From NCBI GenBank assembly GCA_001598975.1, contig BBXU01002083.1:1-17462 (forward strand): a stretch of DNA of 17,462 nt. The letters run 5' to 3'. Shown piece by piece: positions 1-10,192 of this stretch. This DNA is from Parachlorella kessleri (Eukaryota; Chlorophyta; Trebouxiophyceae; Chlorellales; Chlorellaceae). The notes beneath the pieces are model-generated. The model worked only from the letters and a program-made list of their open reading frames with translations. It did not search any database and had not been told where the DNA came from. Made by a program: the position numbers and the translations under genes. How positions within the stretch are numbered: the stretch's first letter is position 1; each line of letters opens with the position of its first letter.

Positions 1-12
1 CCCACACACACA

Positions 13-28
13 CCCGCCCACCCACCCC
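13..28 (-). other. G-quadruplex motif in kinesin 3' UTR
   Basis: On the kinesin sense strand the sequence GGGGTGGGTGGGCGGG begins 23 nt after the TAG stop: four G-runs with one-base loops. It lies inside a longer (GGT)n/(GT)n low-complexity stretch that reaches the window edge. In the mRNA this would be a predicted RNA G-quadruplex. Folding and function are inferred. Confidence 0.6.
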
Positions 29-50
29 ACCACCACCACCACCCCTCTCC

Positions 51-3000
51 CTATACATTGGTCACCAGCCACACCTGCAGCTGCGCCCTGTCCATGCCAG
101 CCGTGTCATAGTCAAAGGTGGTCCTCTCAGGCAGGTCCAGCTCCAGCACCAGGATGTTGTCAGGCTTAAACCTGCTACCAGCGAAAGAATAAAACTGACC
201 CTCAGGCAATTCAGCACATTCAGTTCCCCATCAGAAGGCACTGCTAGCATCACCATTCATTGTGTAATCTGCGTATGCAAACATATGTGATGCCAGGCCG
301 CACAGCCTGCAGTCAGGAAGCCTGCCAGGAACTATGCCGCTGTTCGTGCCGACCATGTTGTCACTCAGCCCTTCATATGAACCACGAAGCTCTAAGGTGC
401 AATGTAACTGTGCGATCCACCCACGGGTCTACCACACAAGGCACCCACCTGAGGTTGTTGCTGCCCGTGGCAGCTGCCATCTTGACGTAGTTGCTGGTTG
501 GGCGCTTGAGCCCCGCGGCTGACATAGGCCGCCGCCGCAGCGGCCCGCTGGCTGCTGCCGCCGGCTGCTGCTTGTCAACACGCCAGGCGCCCTGCACCTC
601 GTCGTACTTGGCCTTGCGCATCACCTGGGATGTTGGAGGCAGGGGTGGGATGCTCACTGACACACACCCTGGGGAGCATTTCAAAAATGATGCAAGGAAG
701 CTCCCAGCCACCCACTGCAACTGTGGCAGCAGTACTATCTGCAATTAAGACCTGCTGTAAATTGAGTGACTGGCGAGGCTGCCTGATATGCACAAGGCCA
801 GAGCCAGCAGCCAGCGAGACTGGCATGCAGAGTCTATGTATAGGCAGGGGCATCTTCTGATGCTGCTGGGCGCCCACCTTCTGCACCTCCTCCTGTGGGA
901 TGAAGGCATCAATGACCAGGTTCTTCAAGGCCAGGTTGTGGTGCAGGTCCCTGCAGGAACAGCTGGCAAATAACACACTGTGGGACATGTTCCTTGCACG
1001 CAAGGGCTACTAGGCCACAAAGTGTGACTGATTGCATGGCCCTATTGAAAAGTGTCAACAGCTGTTGCAGCAGCAGCTTGGTTGTGCAGCACCTGCTGGC
1101 TGGGCGCATGACACCAACACCATGCCAGCAAGTGCCCCGCTAAACAGGCACCTCCTGCCTGCCAGCCAACCTCCAAGTCAGCTATCAAAGCAGCTCAGCC
1201 AATCAGCAGATCCACTATGCCCAGGCCACCCCAACGAATGACCACCCCACCTGATGCTGTCCACCAGCTCATCTCTCTCCCGCTGGAACTCCGCAAAAGT
1301 GTCCGCCACCTCCTGCCGTGCCTGCTGGTAGATCTGCCATCCCTCTTGCAGCTGTCTCGTTATTGCCTCGGCCTCCTCCTGCACGCGGAAGGCCTAGGCC
1401 TGGTCACTAGGCGCTGCAGCAACACGCAACCTAGGGTGACAAAGTTCGCAATAAACCATGGTCGCGAGACCCTTACTCAGGCAGCACAAGCATCTAAAAG
1501 TGAGTTGACTTGCAGTTGCACTATCTATGGGGCAAGTTTGCTTGCAGGACCAGCAATGAGTTCTGCTAGCAGCATGGGGGATGGCCCAACAGGACCGTCT
1601 CCTGCTACTTTGCCGAAACGCCCTGCCTACCAGAACACGCCTTCTTGCCTGCAGTGAGTTGTAGCGCTGCTCCACACTGTGCGTGGTGGCCTCCAGCTTT
1701 GCAATGCGCTGCGCTTTCTTGGCCTCCTGCAAATCACGTCAGCGATGCTGTGGGTGGCAACATGCTTCGCCCAAGCCCCTCCCAAGATGACAAAGGGAAG
1801 AGACAGACTCCTTTTCTGGCACTTCACCCACCTGCTCCTTCTGCTTCCGCAGCTCCTGCTGCTGCTGCCGTATCTGCGCCTCCTTCTCCTTGGCCAGCAT
1901 GTCCAGCCCCCCATGCTGCTCCCCATGCAGCAGCTTGCTTTCCAGTAGCTGCAGCTTGACCGACAGGTCCTCGCTGCATTGAGAATACGCCATGCCAGGG
2001 ATTACTCCAAGGCAGCAGGCAGGTAAAAGCATATACTAAGCCTACTGCTGGTAGCTTGTCCACTGTTCAGCACTAGAGCACACAGCACCTTCATTCCACT
2101 CACTTGCGCGCCCGCGCCTGCTCCTTCCGTGACTGCACTTTCTGCATCTCAGCCGCCTGTCGCTCGAGGGTTCTCGCCAGCTTGGCGGCTTCCTGAGTAG
2201 CTCGCGCATGTTCCTTGTGGATGCTGTCTATTTGTGCTGCCAGCTGCACCTCCACCTCCTTAGTCACCTGCATGAGTAAGAACCAACCCAACCAGAAATA
2301 TAGACTCATCAAGCATCATACGATCTGAATGACACATTTTCCTTGTCAACTAACAGCGAGGCAGCAACGCCTAGCCTCCAGTCAGTATCAGGCAGTGGAT
2401 GCTGCGTGCAATCACATTTAGTCGCTTGTGTTGCCCAGGCTGTCGTGGACATGCCAGCCTAAGCAAGACGTGTGCAAGCGCACCTTGGCTAACGTCTCCT
2501 CGTCAAGGGCCACCCCGCTGCTGGAGCACTCCGCACGCAGCTCACTCTCGATCTGCTGGCGCAGCTGGTCAACCTCTTCCTGAGACAGCTGGCCCTGCAG
2601 CAGGAAAGGACAAGTTAGGCCACTACTTTGCGTGAGGTGGTAGAATTGGATTCTAGATTCTGAGCTGGAGAAAAGCCCGGCTTTGAAAGGGTGCTACAAA
2701 CGGCCTGTCGACCCTTTCCCGGCACCTCCTGCAACGCTAACCCACCCACCCAGTCACCTGGCCCTGGCTGCCAGCACCACCTCCCGCATCGCCAGGCAAA
2801 TAAGCAGGGATGCCACCACCATCAGTTGCCAGCTCTGCCCTGAGGCGGGCAATCTCTGCCTGAAACTCTCGCAACATGGCATCCTGCAGCGTACCAGGGA
2901 GATGGAGAGCTGTGATGCAGATGATGCACCCATGTTGTAGAACTATTTTTGCACCTTGCCTCACCCTTGCCAAGATGCAACACTGCACATTGCTATGCCA

Positions 3001-5044
3001 GGAGAATTCGCGCCAGGTGCGAATTTTGCATATCATTTACACGATATGCAACTTTCAGAGGGGAAGGCACCTATCGAGCACAAGGCAGCCAAAGACCCAG
3101 CCCAGCCAACCTTGGGGTCCTCATTCACGCGCGGCTTGTTCTGGATGTTCTTGGCCCTGTTGGCATACCGCAATGTGCTCAGGCTCTCCTCATAATTGTA
3201 GTCGGCCGGCCCGAAATTGGCCACCATGACCGTTTTGGTGTTGCCACCCAGCGAGTCTTGCAAAAGCCGGGTGAGCTTGGAGTCGCGGTAGGGAATGTGG
3301 CCTGCGCCGCCACACACACTAGCATTTCCTTACAGTACCAATTCTGGCTCAAACGCAAGTCCGCCCTGATCACATCCAGCCAGTAATAAGGGCACTCTGC
3401 CAGCCAGAAGCTCTCGCCTCTCACACCGGACGCGCCCGCGACATGCCCCACACTAGGGCATCATGCTGCCATCACAGTAGGTTCTCACTCACCAGCATGG
3501 CGCCCTCAGCCCCGCTCACACACCCGCAGAGAGCAACCCGCACCCCTGAACCTCACCGCTCTTGCCGTCCACCAGGGCACTGATGACATTGCCGAGCGAG
3601 GAGAGTGACAGGTTGATCTTGGTGGCCTCACGTAGCCGCTCGCCGCTGGCCTGCGTCTTGCTCTGCCGCTCGCTGCCGGCCAGGTCCACCAGGTTCAGCT
3701 TGCCCACACGGATGCTGCCACGCTGCAAAGCACCCCGCCAGCAATTGTCAGCTTGGGAGGGCAGGCCGGAGCCGTGATGCGGTGCAGCAACGACAATGCA
3801 GAGTTGACATGAGCAAGGAGAGGAGGTGGGAGCACCGGGGTAGCAACACTGCATGCGCGGCCTCTCATGCTGCTCTGCAATCTAGGGCACGGGATGCTCA
3901 TTCAATCAGTGGGGGCAGTATCGCACCTCGCCAGTTTGCTGTGGCTCGGCCACTTCCACTGTGATGGTGAATACGGAATGTGAGCGTGATGAGTCCTGAT
4001 TCATCAATGTGGCACCCACTGAGCGGTTCTTTTTGCCCACCTGCATTCCACCAAAGACACGGAGATAGCGAGGTGCCAAACTACATATATTGTTCTGGCT
4101 GTACGATGGCGGGCATGCCTGTCAGACGATTTCTACAGCAGAAGGGTAGCATGCCGACATTGTAGAACCTTCGTACTCGCACGACTTGCCTCCAGCACGC
4201 TGGCAATCTCCTCCACACTCTTAACCACAAAGGTGTTCAGGCCCTTGACATAGACTGACCCATCTTTGCCCTCGTGCAGGTCCAGCCTGTTCTTGGGGTT
4301 CTGCAGCAAAAACGTCCAACGTGTGTGCCCGACGGTACCCAGAATGCATCGAGACTGGCTCGATCAAGCGTGACAATGCTAGCTGGCCGGGGCTAGTCCA
4401 ATCTCGATACAGCGGCGGCGCACACGCCGCACGCGGTAACCCCCACCCTGCAACTCTGGGCAACAAGCAGCCACGCTTCCTCACCTTGGACAGCAGGTCT
4501 CGAATCTCCTCATTGTAAACTTCCAGGAAGCTTGCCCGGACCAGGAACTGCAGGTTTTCGCTGCACTGGATGCTGTTAAAGATCTGCTCAAAGGTGCGGG
4601 GGATGATGCCCTTGCCGGCATCTGTGCCGCTACCTTCCATAGTGTGTGTCTTGCCGGTGCCTGTTTGTCCGTAAGCAAATATTGTACCTGCATTGATCCG
4701 CATAACATCATGCTGCGTTGCCAAGTGCCACGGCTGCCGTGCGACGGTGTTGGCCTTGGCCTGCAGCGCAGTACCTTGACACCAGCCAGCGCACCGTTGT
4801 AGCCCTGCATCACGCTCTCCACCAGCTTCTGGGCCACCCCTTCGTAAACCTCCGCCTGGGAGGAGTCGATATCATATACTTCATCGTAGGTGAAGGACTT
4901 GGCGACCTCCCCCGGCTTGGCTGAGCCCAACGTGACCTGCTTGGCGGCCCTGTCGATCTGTACGATGCTCTGCCTGCCCTCAACCACCTCCCTGTTGTTC
5001 ATGGGGCGGCATCGTACGGCCACAGTGACGCACTCGGAGCTCAT
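51..5044 (-). CDS. FLA8: Kinesin-2 motor subunit, KIF3B/FLA8 type, 15 exons, complete
   Basis: Motor subunit of heterotrimeric kinesin-2, the plus-end-directed microtubule motor for anterograde intraflagellar transport. My exons on the minus strand, first to last: 4795-5044, 4485-4687, 4190-4300, 3927-4040, 3557-3722, 3111-3301, 2758-2883, 2484-2594, 2104-2267, 1832-1973, 1649-1726, 1251-1378, 878-950, 449-624, 51-171. They join in frame to 717 aa. Seen: P-loop GQTGTGKT at 90-97, switch I NQDSSRSH at 202-209, switch II DLAGSE at 239-244, [19 protein letters not shown] from 283, neck ending NEDPK at 345. A coiled-coil stalk follows (about 346-595, rich in E/K/Q/R), then a tail with [11 protein letters not shown] and [12 protein letters not shown]. 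That tail resembles KIF3B rather than KIF3A, hence the algal name FLA8, which is an inference. ATG 5044 is the first ATG in frame. Introns 3 and 11 have GC donors. The protein stops soon after the [10 protein letters not shown] segment, without the basic Ser-rich tail of animal KIF3B. Confidence 0.93.
1379..1648 (-). other. GC-AG intron 11 of the kinesin gene
   Basis: The junction reads CTGCAG|GCAAGA, with acceptor GTGCAG. Joining gives RYNSLQ followed by EEAEAI, matching the kinesin-2 stalk pattern (animal KIF3 has a YxSLQEE stretch here). A GT 18 nt further into the intron (GGTAGG) would add six residues that break this match, so the GC donor is preferred. Confidence 0.65.
4041..4189 (-). 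other. GC-AG intron 3 of the kinesin gene
   Basis: The exon/intron junction reads GAG|GCAAGT, the strong donor context typical of the minor GC-AG class of U2 introns. The acceptor is ATGCAG. Joining gives a stretch ending VLE followed by [15 protein letters not shown], which matches the kinesin-2 family (VGNQNRSVGAT in animal KIF3B). No GT donor nearby would keep this alignment. Confidence 0.8.
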
Positions 5045-5304
5045 AGTTGACTCCCTCCGCGCCCTGGCTGGTTGGGTCCCCGGTATATTGAATAAGTGTC
5101 TTAAGGCTACCAAAGAGTGAGGAGAGATCCCAACTATGTAGGCGAGGATGCTTTCCCTGCTGCGCAAGGCCTCAGGGCGCCAAAGCTAAGCTCCTAGCCC
5201 AGCAGGCTGTGCCAATCTAACGTGCCGATTTCATCAGAGTGTACTTGGACCTATTGTTGCCTGTGAAAGCAGTTTATCAAGCCAGGCTTCTGCAAGTGTC
5301 AGTC
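5045..5304. promoter_or_regulatory. Divergent intergenic region between kinesin and hydrolase
   Basis: These 260 bp separate the two start codons and must hold both 5' UTRs and at least the proximal promoters. A CCAAT pentamer at 5212-5216 lies about 90 bp upstream of the hydrolase ATG. I see no convincing TATA box. Co-regulation of a ciliary motor and a salvage enzyme is not implied by the arrangement alone. Confidence 0.5.
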
Positions 5305-8300
5305 ATGGCGGACGAACCACCAGCAGCAGAGGTTGAGCAGCCTAGGGCTGTGTGGCTGGACTGTGATCCGGGTAAGCACTGCTGGGAAATACGGGACGTG
5401 CATGTGGCTGCAAGTCACTGGCCAAGAACGCTAGCTAGTACTGTTATGCCCCAAGGGCTACCTTCTGTCCCAAGGTCTGCAGGTCACGACGACGCACTTG
5501 CCATCCTACTGGCAGGTAGGGACACTACTTACCACATAAGCCCAGGCGGGGTGCCCTCTTGCCGTAATGCGGCTTAACCTGCTCCGGGTTTGGTGTTTGC
5601 TTGTTTATGCTGTTAGGCCCTCACCTGAACTGTCCTGCCATCTACTGCGCAGGCTACCATCCGCAAATCAGGCTGATTGGCATAAGCACGGTTGCTGGCA
5701 ACCAGACAGTGGAGAAGGTCACCCATAATGCCCTAGCAGTGCTGGCTGCAGCAGGGCTGAGCGGCATAGGTAGGCAGGCAGGCTCGCTGTGGCAGTGCTG
5801 TGTGGACATAAATCCTAGGGCGCATCCAAACCCAGCACAGCACCCTCAATATGGCTCTTTACTCTAACTGCAGATGTAGTTATGGGGCAGCACCGTCCCC
5901 TAATGAGGCCTGCGGTGAGTGTTCTTGCCAGGGACATCGTGCCCTAAGAGGCTGCGGCCCCCACAGTCTGCATCTGTGGCCGCCCATCACTTGCCTGGCC
6001 TGCACAGCAGGCACAGCCAGCCCCTTCACATCTGTCTGCTGCACACTGCTGCAGCCCATCCTCTGCCCTGAGATCCATGGGGAGAGTGGGTTAGACGGGC
6101 CGCTTGGCGGCCCCGTGCTGCCGCCCTCTGAGCAGCAGCCAGTGGCGGGTAAGGCGCCCAACGTCATGTTCGAGCGGATATCGCAGCACTTTCGAGACAC
6201 GTAAGTAACTTGTTGGCCACCATTTGCACAATGCCGCCGGCACCGCCCCTCGGCGGCCTGTCAGCCCCTGTGCCTTCATTTGAGCCTGCAGCTGCATACC
6301 TAGGAAGCCAGTGCCACCATGAGGAGAGGCAATGATGTCTGCGTGGTGGCTTGCAGGGGTCAGCGTGTGCACCTGGTAGCCGTGGCTGCCCTCACCAACG
6401 TGGCGCTGCTGCTGATGCTCTACCCCGAGGTGCTGGGCATGGTGGAGGTGGTGATTATGGGTACGTACCTTGCCAGACAAGGTGGTAATCATGAGTGTGA
6501 AGCTCCGGTGGCGCCCGAGGCCGCATTATGGACTGCGGTCCATGATGTGCAACCGAGGGCGTCTTCGTAACCCACGCCCCTGGCTGATGTCCTGTGGTTT
6601 TCGCAGGGCACCACTCAAGGCACGGCTACGGCTGTGCCCTTGAGGCCTGGGCGTATTTACTTATTTATACATGAGTGTGTACGTGGGCATTGTGGAGGTG
6701 GTGATCATGGGTGCGTATGTGCCTTGCCTGCCAGGGTGTGGAGACTCCCGCCCCACTGTCAATACTTTCTCCGGGCTTCAGATGCGGACCTACCAGCCCA
6801 GCCATGCTTCGCCCATTTCCATGCTGCCTTGTGGTTGTCCCGCCGGGCCCCCTTGCAGGTGTTTACTAATGTGCCTGTGCATTCTGTGATGCGGCGCACT
6901 CTCGCGACCCGGAACCTAGTTGGCTGCTAGCCAGACTGACCAAACTCGCTCTGGCTGCTTCTGGTGCAGGCGGCTGCATGGGTGTGGGTAACACAGGTGA
7001 GATTGTGGTGTCCTTGGTGGCAGCCGGATAAGTGAATAGCGAACGGTAAGGGCTAATGTATGGTATGCTCTGGTGGTGCCTCCTATTCGACTCCAGTCGG
7101 GCAAATCCAGCCCAGCATGACAACTATCTGCCCTAGAAGGCTCTTGTGGTTCGCCAGCCTGGCATTCCCCCTGGCCTCCCTACCTTCTCCTCCTCGGCAC
7201 CTGCATTGTGTAGCCCTTGCTTCCAATGCACTGACACTGCCAAGTGCAGCCTGCAGCGCGGCCACCTGCGCCACACCTTGCCGGCTGGGGGCTCACCTGC
7301 CTGCGTGCTGTGCTGCTGCTGCTGCAGGGCCTGTGGTGGAGTTCAACATCCAGACCGACCCGGAGGCGGCCAAGGTGGTGTTTGAGAGCGGGGCACGGCT
7401 GACCATGGTGCCCCTGGAGGTAAGTAGGTGGGTGGGTGGTCGGGCACCTGGCACCTGGCTTGCTGTTGAAAGGCTGGTTGTCTAAGAAGCCCAGATGCCC
7501 ATGGTCCCCGTGGAGGTAAGTAGTTGAGTGGTGGGTGGGTGGGTGGGTCAGGCACCTGGCTTGCTGTTAGAGGTGGGTGGTTATGCACGAAGCCTACCTG
7601 ACGAGGGCTCCCCTGGACGTGGCATGTGAGTGGTGAGCCAAGCAGACTGTGGTGCTCCTTGAGGTGGACACATGGGTCTACCGGGCCCCAAGATTTGTTG
7701 GGCAGGTGTGGGTGGCTGGGTGGGCGAATAAGTTTGCATTAAGCTGTGCATAGAGGTGGTGTTGACCGTGCAGCCGGGCTGCGCAGCTGCCCAGGAGCCT
7801 CTGCAGGCGTGAGCTGGGCAAGCTGCACCTTGCCCTCCGCTGTGACATGGGCCGGCTGGGTCGGAGCAGACCATGCATGCATGCATGCATGCATGCATGC
7901 ATGCATGCAGTGCCATGGAGCCCAGACTTTGCAGGCGCCAACCCCAGTGGCCTGGCAGGGTGGGGCCTCAACCCTGGGTTCTCGTTCCCACTCTTCGGCA
8001 TTCACCGGCACAGCCATCTGCGGAGTTTGTAGCCTAACTGGCACCGCACTGCCACCTGGCACTGCTGGCCGACTTTGGGCCACCTGCCGTCCACTGTTTA
8101 TCATGCCCAACAAACCACATCACATCACACTGTTTGGGTTCTCTGCGGTGCAGGTCACCCATACCGCCGTGGTCACGACAAGCATCCTGCAGCGGATCCG
8201 CACCCACCGGCCCTCGCCCTTCCTCACCCTCATGGTCACCCTGCTCATGTTCTTCGCGGACACATACAAGGCAGTGTTCAGGTGGGCAGGTGGTGTTGGG

Positions 8301-9573
8301 GGTGAGTGGATTGTCCATACTCTGCTTGGGGGTCCGCCTTGCAGCAGCTACAGTGGCTGGTGGGGGCCAGGAGAGGGGGGGGGGGGGGGCATTAAGCCCA
8401 CCCCAGCCCACCTGGTATGAGTGGGTGTCTGTCGTTCACAGGCACCATCAGAGCTGCTGCCGACCCTCCCTCCTCCTGGCCGGCAGCAGATGCCGTTAGC
8501 ATGGCAAGCCCGGCATAAGTGTGAATCAGGTGTGTGGTGTGCGCATAGATAGGTCAGCTGGAGGTGCTGAGATGCCTCACCCCCAACCGCCTGCAGGTTC
8601 AACGATCCGCCACTCCACGACCCCTGTGCTGTGGCATATGTAGTAGCACCGAAGATTTTCCAGGTAAGCCCTGTCTGCCTTGCCTGCGCGGCACAGCACA
8701 CCAAGTGCTGCGTTTCAGCAGACCACGTGGTCATCCGTGATACTGTGAGCTGTTCATACTGAACTACTAGCTGTGATGCATAGTGGCGCAGGGAGCTGGC
8801 GCGATGATGCTTTGCAAAGTCTTATGAGTACCAATTGGGGCAGGGGCAACAGGTTTTGACTCCCTGCATGGTCTTGTGCAGGTGGAGCACCTCAGGGTTG
8901 ATGTAGAGACCGGCAGCACACTCAGCGCAGGGCAGACAGTGACGGACATTTGGCACCAAAGCGGCCGGCCAAAGAATGTACACGTTTGCATGGTGAGCAC
9001 ACAGTTGTTGCCATCACTCGCTCCAGGGGTCGCTTATAATCCCAGCACTTCGCTTCTGGCAGGTTGCTGCGCTTGTTGTTACACTGTCGGCCTTGTGGTA
9101 CCGCTGCATTGGCGGCTGCCAGGAACGGATCGGGCATGCCATTGGAAGTTTGAAGTGTCAGGTTTGCGCACAATGTACATGTACTAATGAACTGTCTAGA
9201 CTGGATGCAAGGCATTCGACAGCACTGGTGTGAGCTTTTCTGAAGCCAGTGGTCTGTGTAGCAAGGTAGACGGCACAATTTCAGGAACTGCTGCTTAAGC
9301 ACCAGTCTGGGCCACTTCTTAAAGATACTGATGGCGGCAGGTAGTCTAATCCAAGGTAGTCTAATCCAAGGTAGTCTAATCCACAGCTTAGCAATCCAGG
9401 CCTGGGTCTGGCAGGGCGGCGTGCAAGTGATGCTTGTGGTGTTTACAGATTGCCTGATTCGGGTGCTGCTTGCCTGCTGCTGACTGCAGGCTATGGATGT
9501 GGAGAAGTTTTGGGAGATGATGATTGATGCCATACACCGGGCTGACTTGGTGTCGCCGCTTAACAAGGACTGA
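5305..9573 (+). CDS. Inosine/uridine-preferring nucleoside hydrolase, RihA-like, 12 exons, complete
   Basis: Hydrolyses the N-glycosidic bond of ribonucleosides to base plus ribose (nucleoside salvage). Exons: 5305-5371, 5483-5515, 5653-5769, 5874-5914, 6055-6200, 6357-6460, 6970-6996, 7328-7419, 8154-8281, 8597-8663, 8882-8992, 9490-9573. They join in frame to 338 aa, the usual family length. The Ca-binding and catalytic signature is intact: DCDPGHDDA with D21, D25 and D26; AGN at 48-50; H79; HGESGLDG at 94-101; LTN at 147-149; EFN at 183-185; and HDP at 259-261, carrying the usual catalytic His-Asp pair. There is no signal peptide, so it is probably cytosolic. DCDPGHDD, AGNQT and HGESGLDGP resemble the E. 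coli RihA/RihB branch, where pyrimidine nucleosides are preferred; substrate specificity here is unproven. ATG 5305 is the first ATG in its frame. Several introns contain copies of exon edges. Confidence 0.93.
6461..6969 (+). other. Intron 6 of the hydrolase, with a copy of the exon 6 end
   Basis: The 509-nt intron lies between exon 6 and the tiny 27-nt exon 7 (GGCMGVGNT). Positions 6684-6710 repeat the last 27 nt of exon 6 (6434-6460) with two differences, followed by a second GTGCGT donor-like site exactly 250 nt from the real donor. The copy also translates as VEVVIMG. No good acceptor precedes it, so it is probably a relic rather than an exon. Confidence 0.7.
6684..6730 (+). repeat. Intronic copy of exon 6 3' end plus donor
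   Basis: Matches 6434-6480: 27 nt of exon end with two substitutions (one synonymous, one Met to Ile), then a similar intron start ending CCTTGC..CCAG. The offset is 250 nt. It carries a decoy 5' splice site at 6711. Confidence 0.7.
7397..7590 (+). repeat. 96-bp tandem duplication of exon 8 end and donor site
   Basis: Copy A (about 7397-7490) spans the true exon 8 end and its GTAAGTAG donor at 7420. Copy B (about 7495-7590) repeats CCATGGT.CCC.TGGAG followed by GTAAGTAG at 7516, then GGTGGGTGGG, GGCACCTGGC and TTGCTGTT in the same order. The offset is 96 nt. Confidence 0.75.
7533..7548 (+). repeat. (GGGT)4 tract, G-quadruplex motif
   Basis: Four GGG runs with single-T loops lie just downstream of the decoy donor in copy B. 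It is an expansion of the GGTGGGTGGGTGG tract found after the true donor in copy A. Confidence 0.8.
7873..7908 (+). repeat. (ATGC)9 palindromic microsatellite
   Basis: Nine perfect ATGC units in intron 8. Each unit is self-complementary when repeated, so the tract can form a hairpin on either strand. Many spurious His/Ala/Cys/Met open frames in the area derive from it. Confidence 0.95.
8282..8596 (+). other. Intron 9 of the hydrolase
   Basis: 315-nt intron, donor GTGGGC, acceptor CTGCAG. It is G-rich in its first half and includes a 15-base G homopolymer. No coding signal. Confidence 0.85.
8375..8389 (+). repeat. G15 homopolymer
   Basis: Fifteen consecutive Gs in intron 9. The exact length is vulnerable to sequencing error and slippage. 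Confidence 0.85.
8993..9489 (+). other. Intron 11 of the hydrolase
   Basis: 497-nt intron between the penultimate and last exons, donor GTGAGC, acceptor ACTGCAG. It holds a three-copy 15-bp tandem repeat. I see no RNA gene or exon in it. Confidence 0.8.
9340..9382 (+). repeat. 15-bp tandem repeat, 2.9 copies
   Basis: The unit GGTAGTCTAATCCAA is repeated at 9340-9354, 9355-9369 and 9370-9382 (last copy truncated) with no mismatch. A small intronic minisatellite. Confidence 0.95.
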
Positions 9574-9650
9574 CTGTCCAGCAGAAGGCAAGTCTTCGTC
9601 TAGGTTAGCTAGAGCGGAAAGGGAAATGTTCTAGTTTTGACTAAAAGGGA

Positions 9651-9656
9651 AATAAA
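9651..9656 (+). promoter_or_regulatory. Candidate polyadenylation signal AATAAA for the hydrolase
   Basis: AATAAA lies 78 nt after the TGA stop in an A-rich patch. Volvocine algae normally use TGTAA, which I do not see here, so AATAAA is a candidate only. Confidence 0.3.
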
Positions 9657-10192
9657 ACAAACGTAAGCATTGACGACAGGCTTAAACTGCCATCAGCAGG
9701 CAGGACTAGCGTGCCCGGTTGCCCTCCCCGTATCATTCAGGGCAAGCATGCATGAGCGAACGAATGCGTGAATGAGCAAGGCTGCAATGCATCCCAAGCA
9801 GCAGCCTGGGAACACGGTATGGTCAGCCAAGGGTAAGGGAAAAGTCAGCCATGAAGTAAGAATCAAATGGATGACAATGCGAAGAAAGAGCCTATGCCTA
9901 TGATGCACCTTCATGCAACAACCGGCCTGCGACCATTATGATGCCAATGCAGCGTGGGAGACGGGGGAACCACAGATGCAGTGTCTTTACGTGGCCCCAC
10001 ATTGGGGCTATAACTCGACCAAGTGAATCAAACTCCCAAGTGAAGCAGCTTGCACGGATACGCAGCAAGAAATTGGTTTACGCTCATGCAAGGATAATGA
10101 ATTGCGGTGCGCCGTGCTTTGTAGTCGTGCCTCAAGTAGGAAGGAAAAGGACAGCCTACATGCCAGCTAATGCTGTTGAGTCCACATTTGAG

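Larger units (their letters stand above)
7420..8153 (+). other. Intron 8 of the hydrolase, repeat-rich
   Basis: This 734-nt intron is the longest in the window. It contains a tandem copy of the exon 8 end and donor (about 7496-7590), a weaker third trace near 7645-7690, a (GGGT)4 run and an (ATGC)9 microsatellite. Open frames here are low-complexity by-products of these repeats. The preceding intron ends in a CTG-rich tract just before exon 8. Confidence 0.75.

Noticed and set aside
3302..3556. Possible coding extension of kinesin exons 5/6
   Set aside because: Open frames run into this interval, but the motor alignment ([14 protein letters not shown]) requires the GT-AG intron here.
7746..8420. 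224-aa open frame on plus
   Set aside because: It spans hydrolase intron 8, the (ATGC)9 repeat, exon 9 in a matching frame, and intron 9. The novel parts are repeat-derived and interrupted by good splice sites.
9340..9382. CRISPR-like array
   Set aside because: Contiguous 15-bp units without spacers inside a eukaryotic intron: a minisatellite.
8922..9566. 214-aa open frame on minus
   Set aside because: Antisense to hydrolase exons 11-12 and intron 11. The repeated LWIRLPWIRLP peptide is simply the 15-bp tandem repeat translated. No homology recognised.
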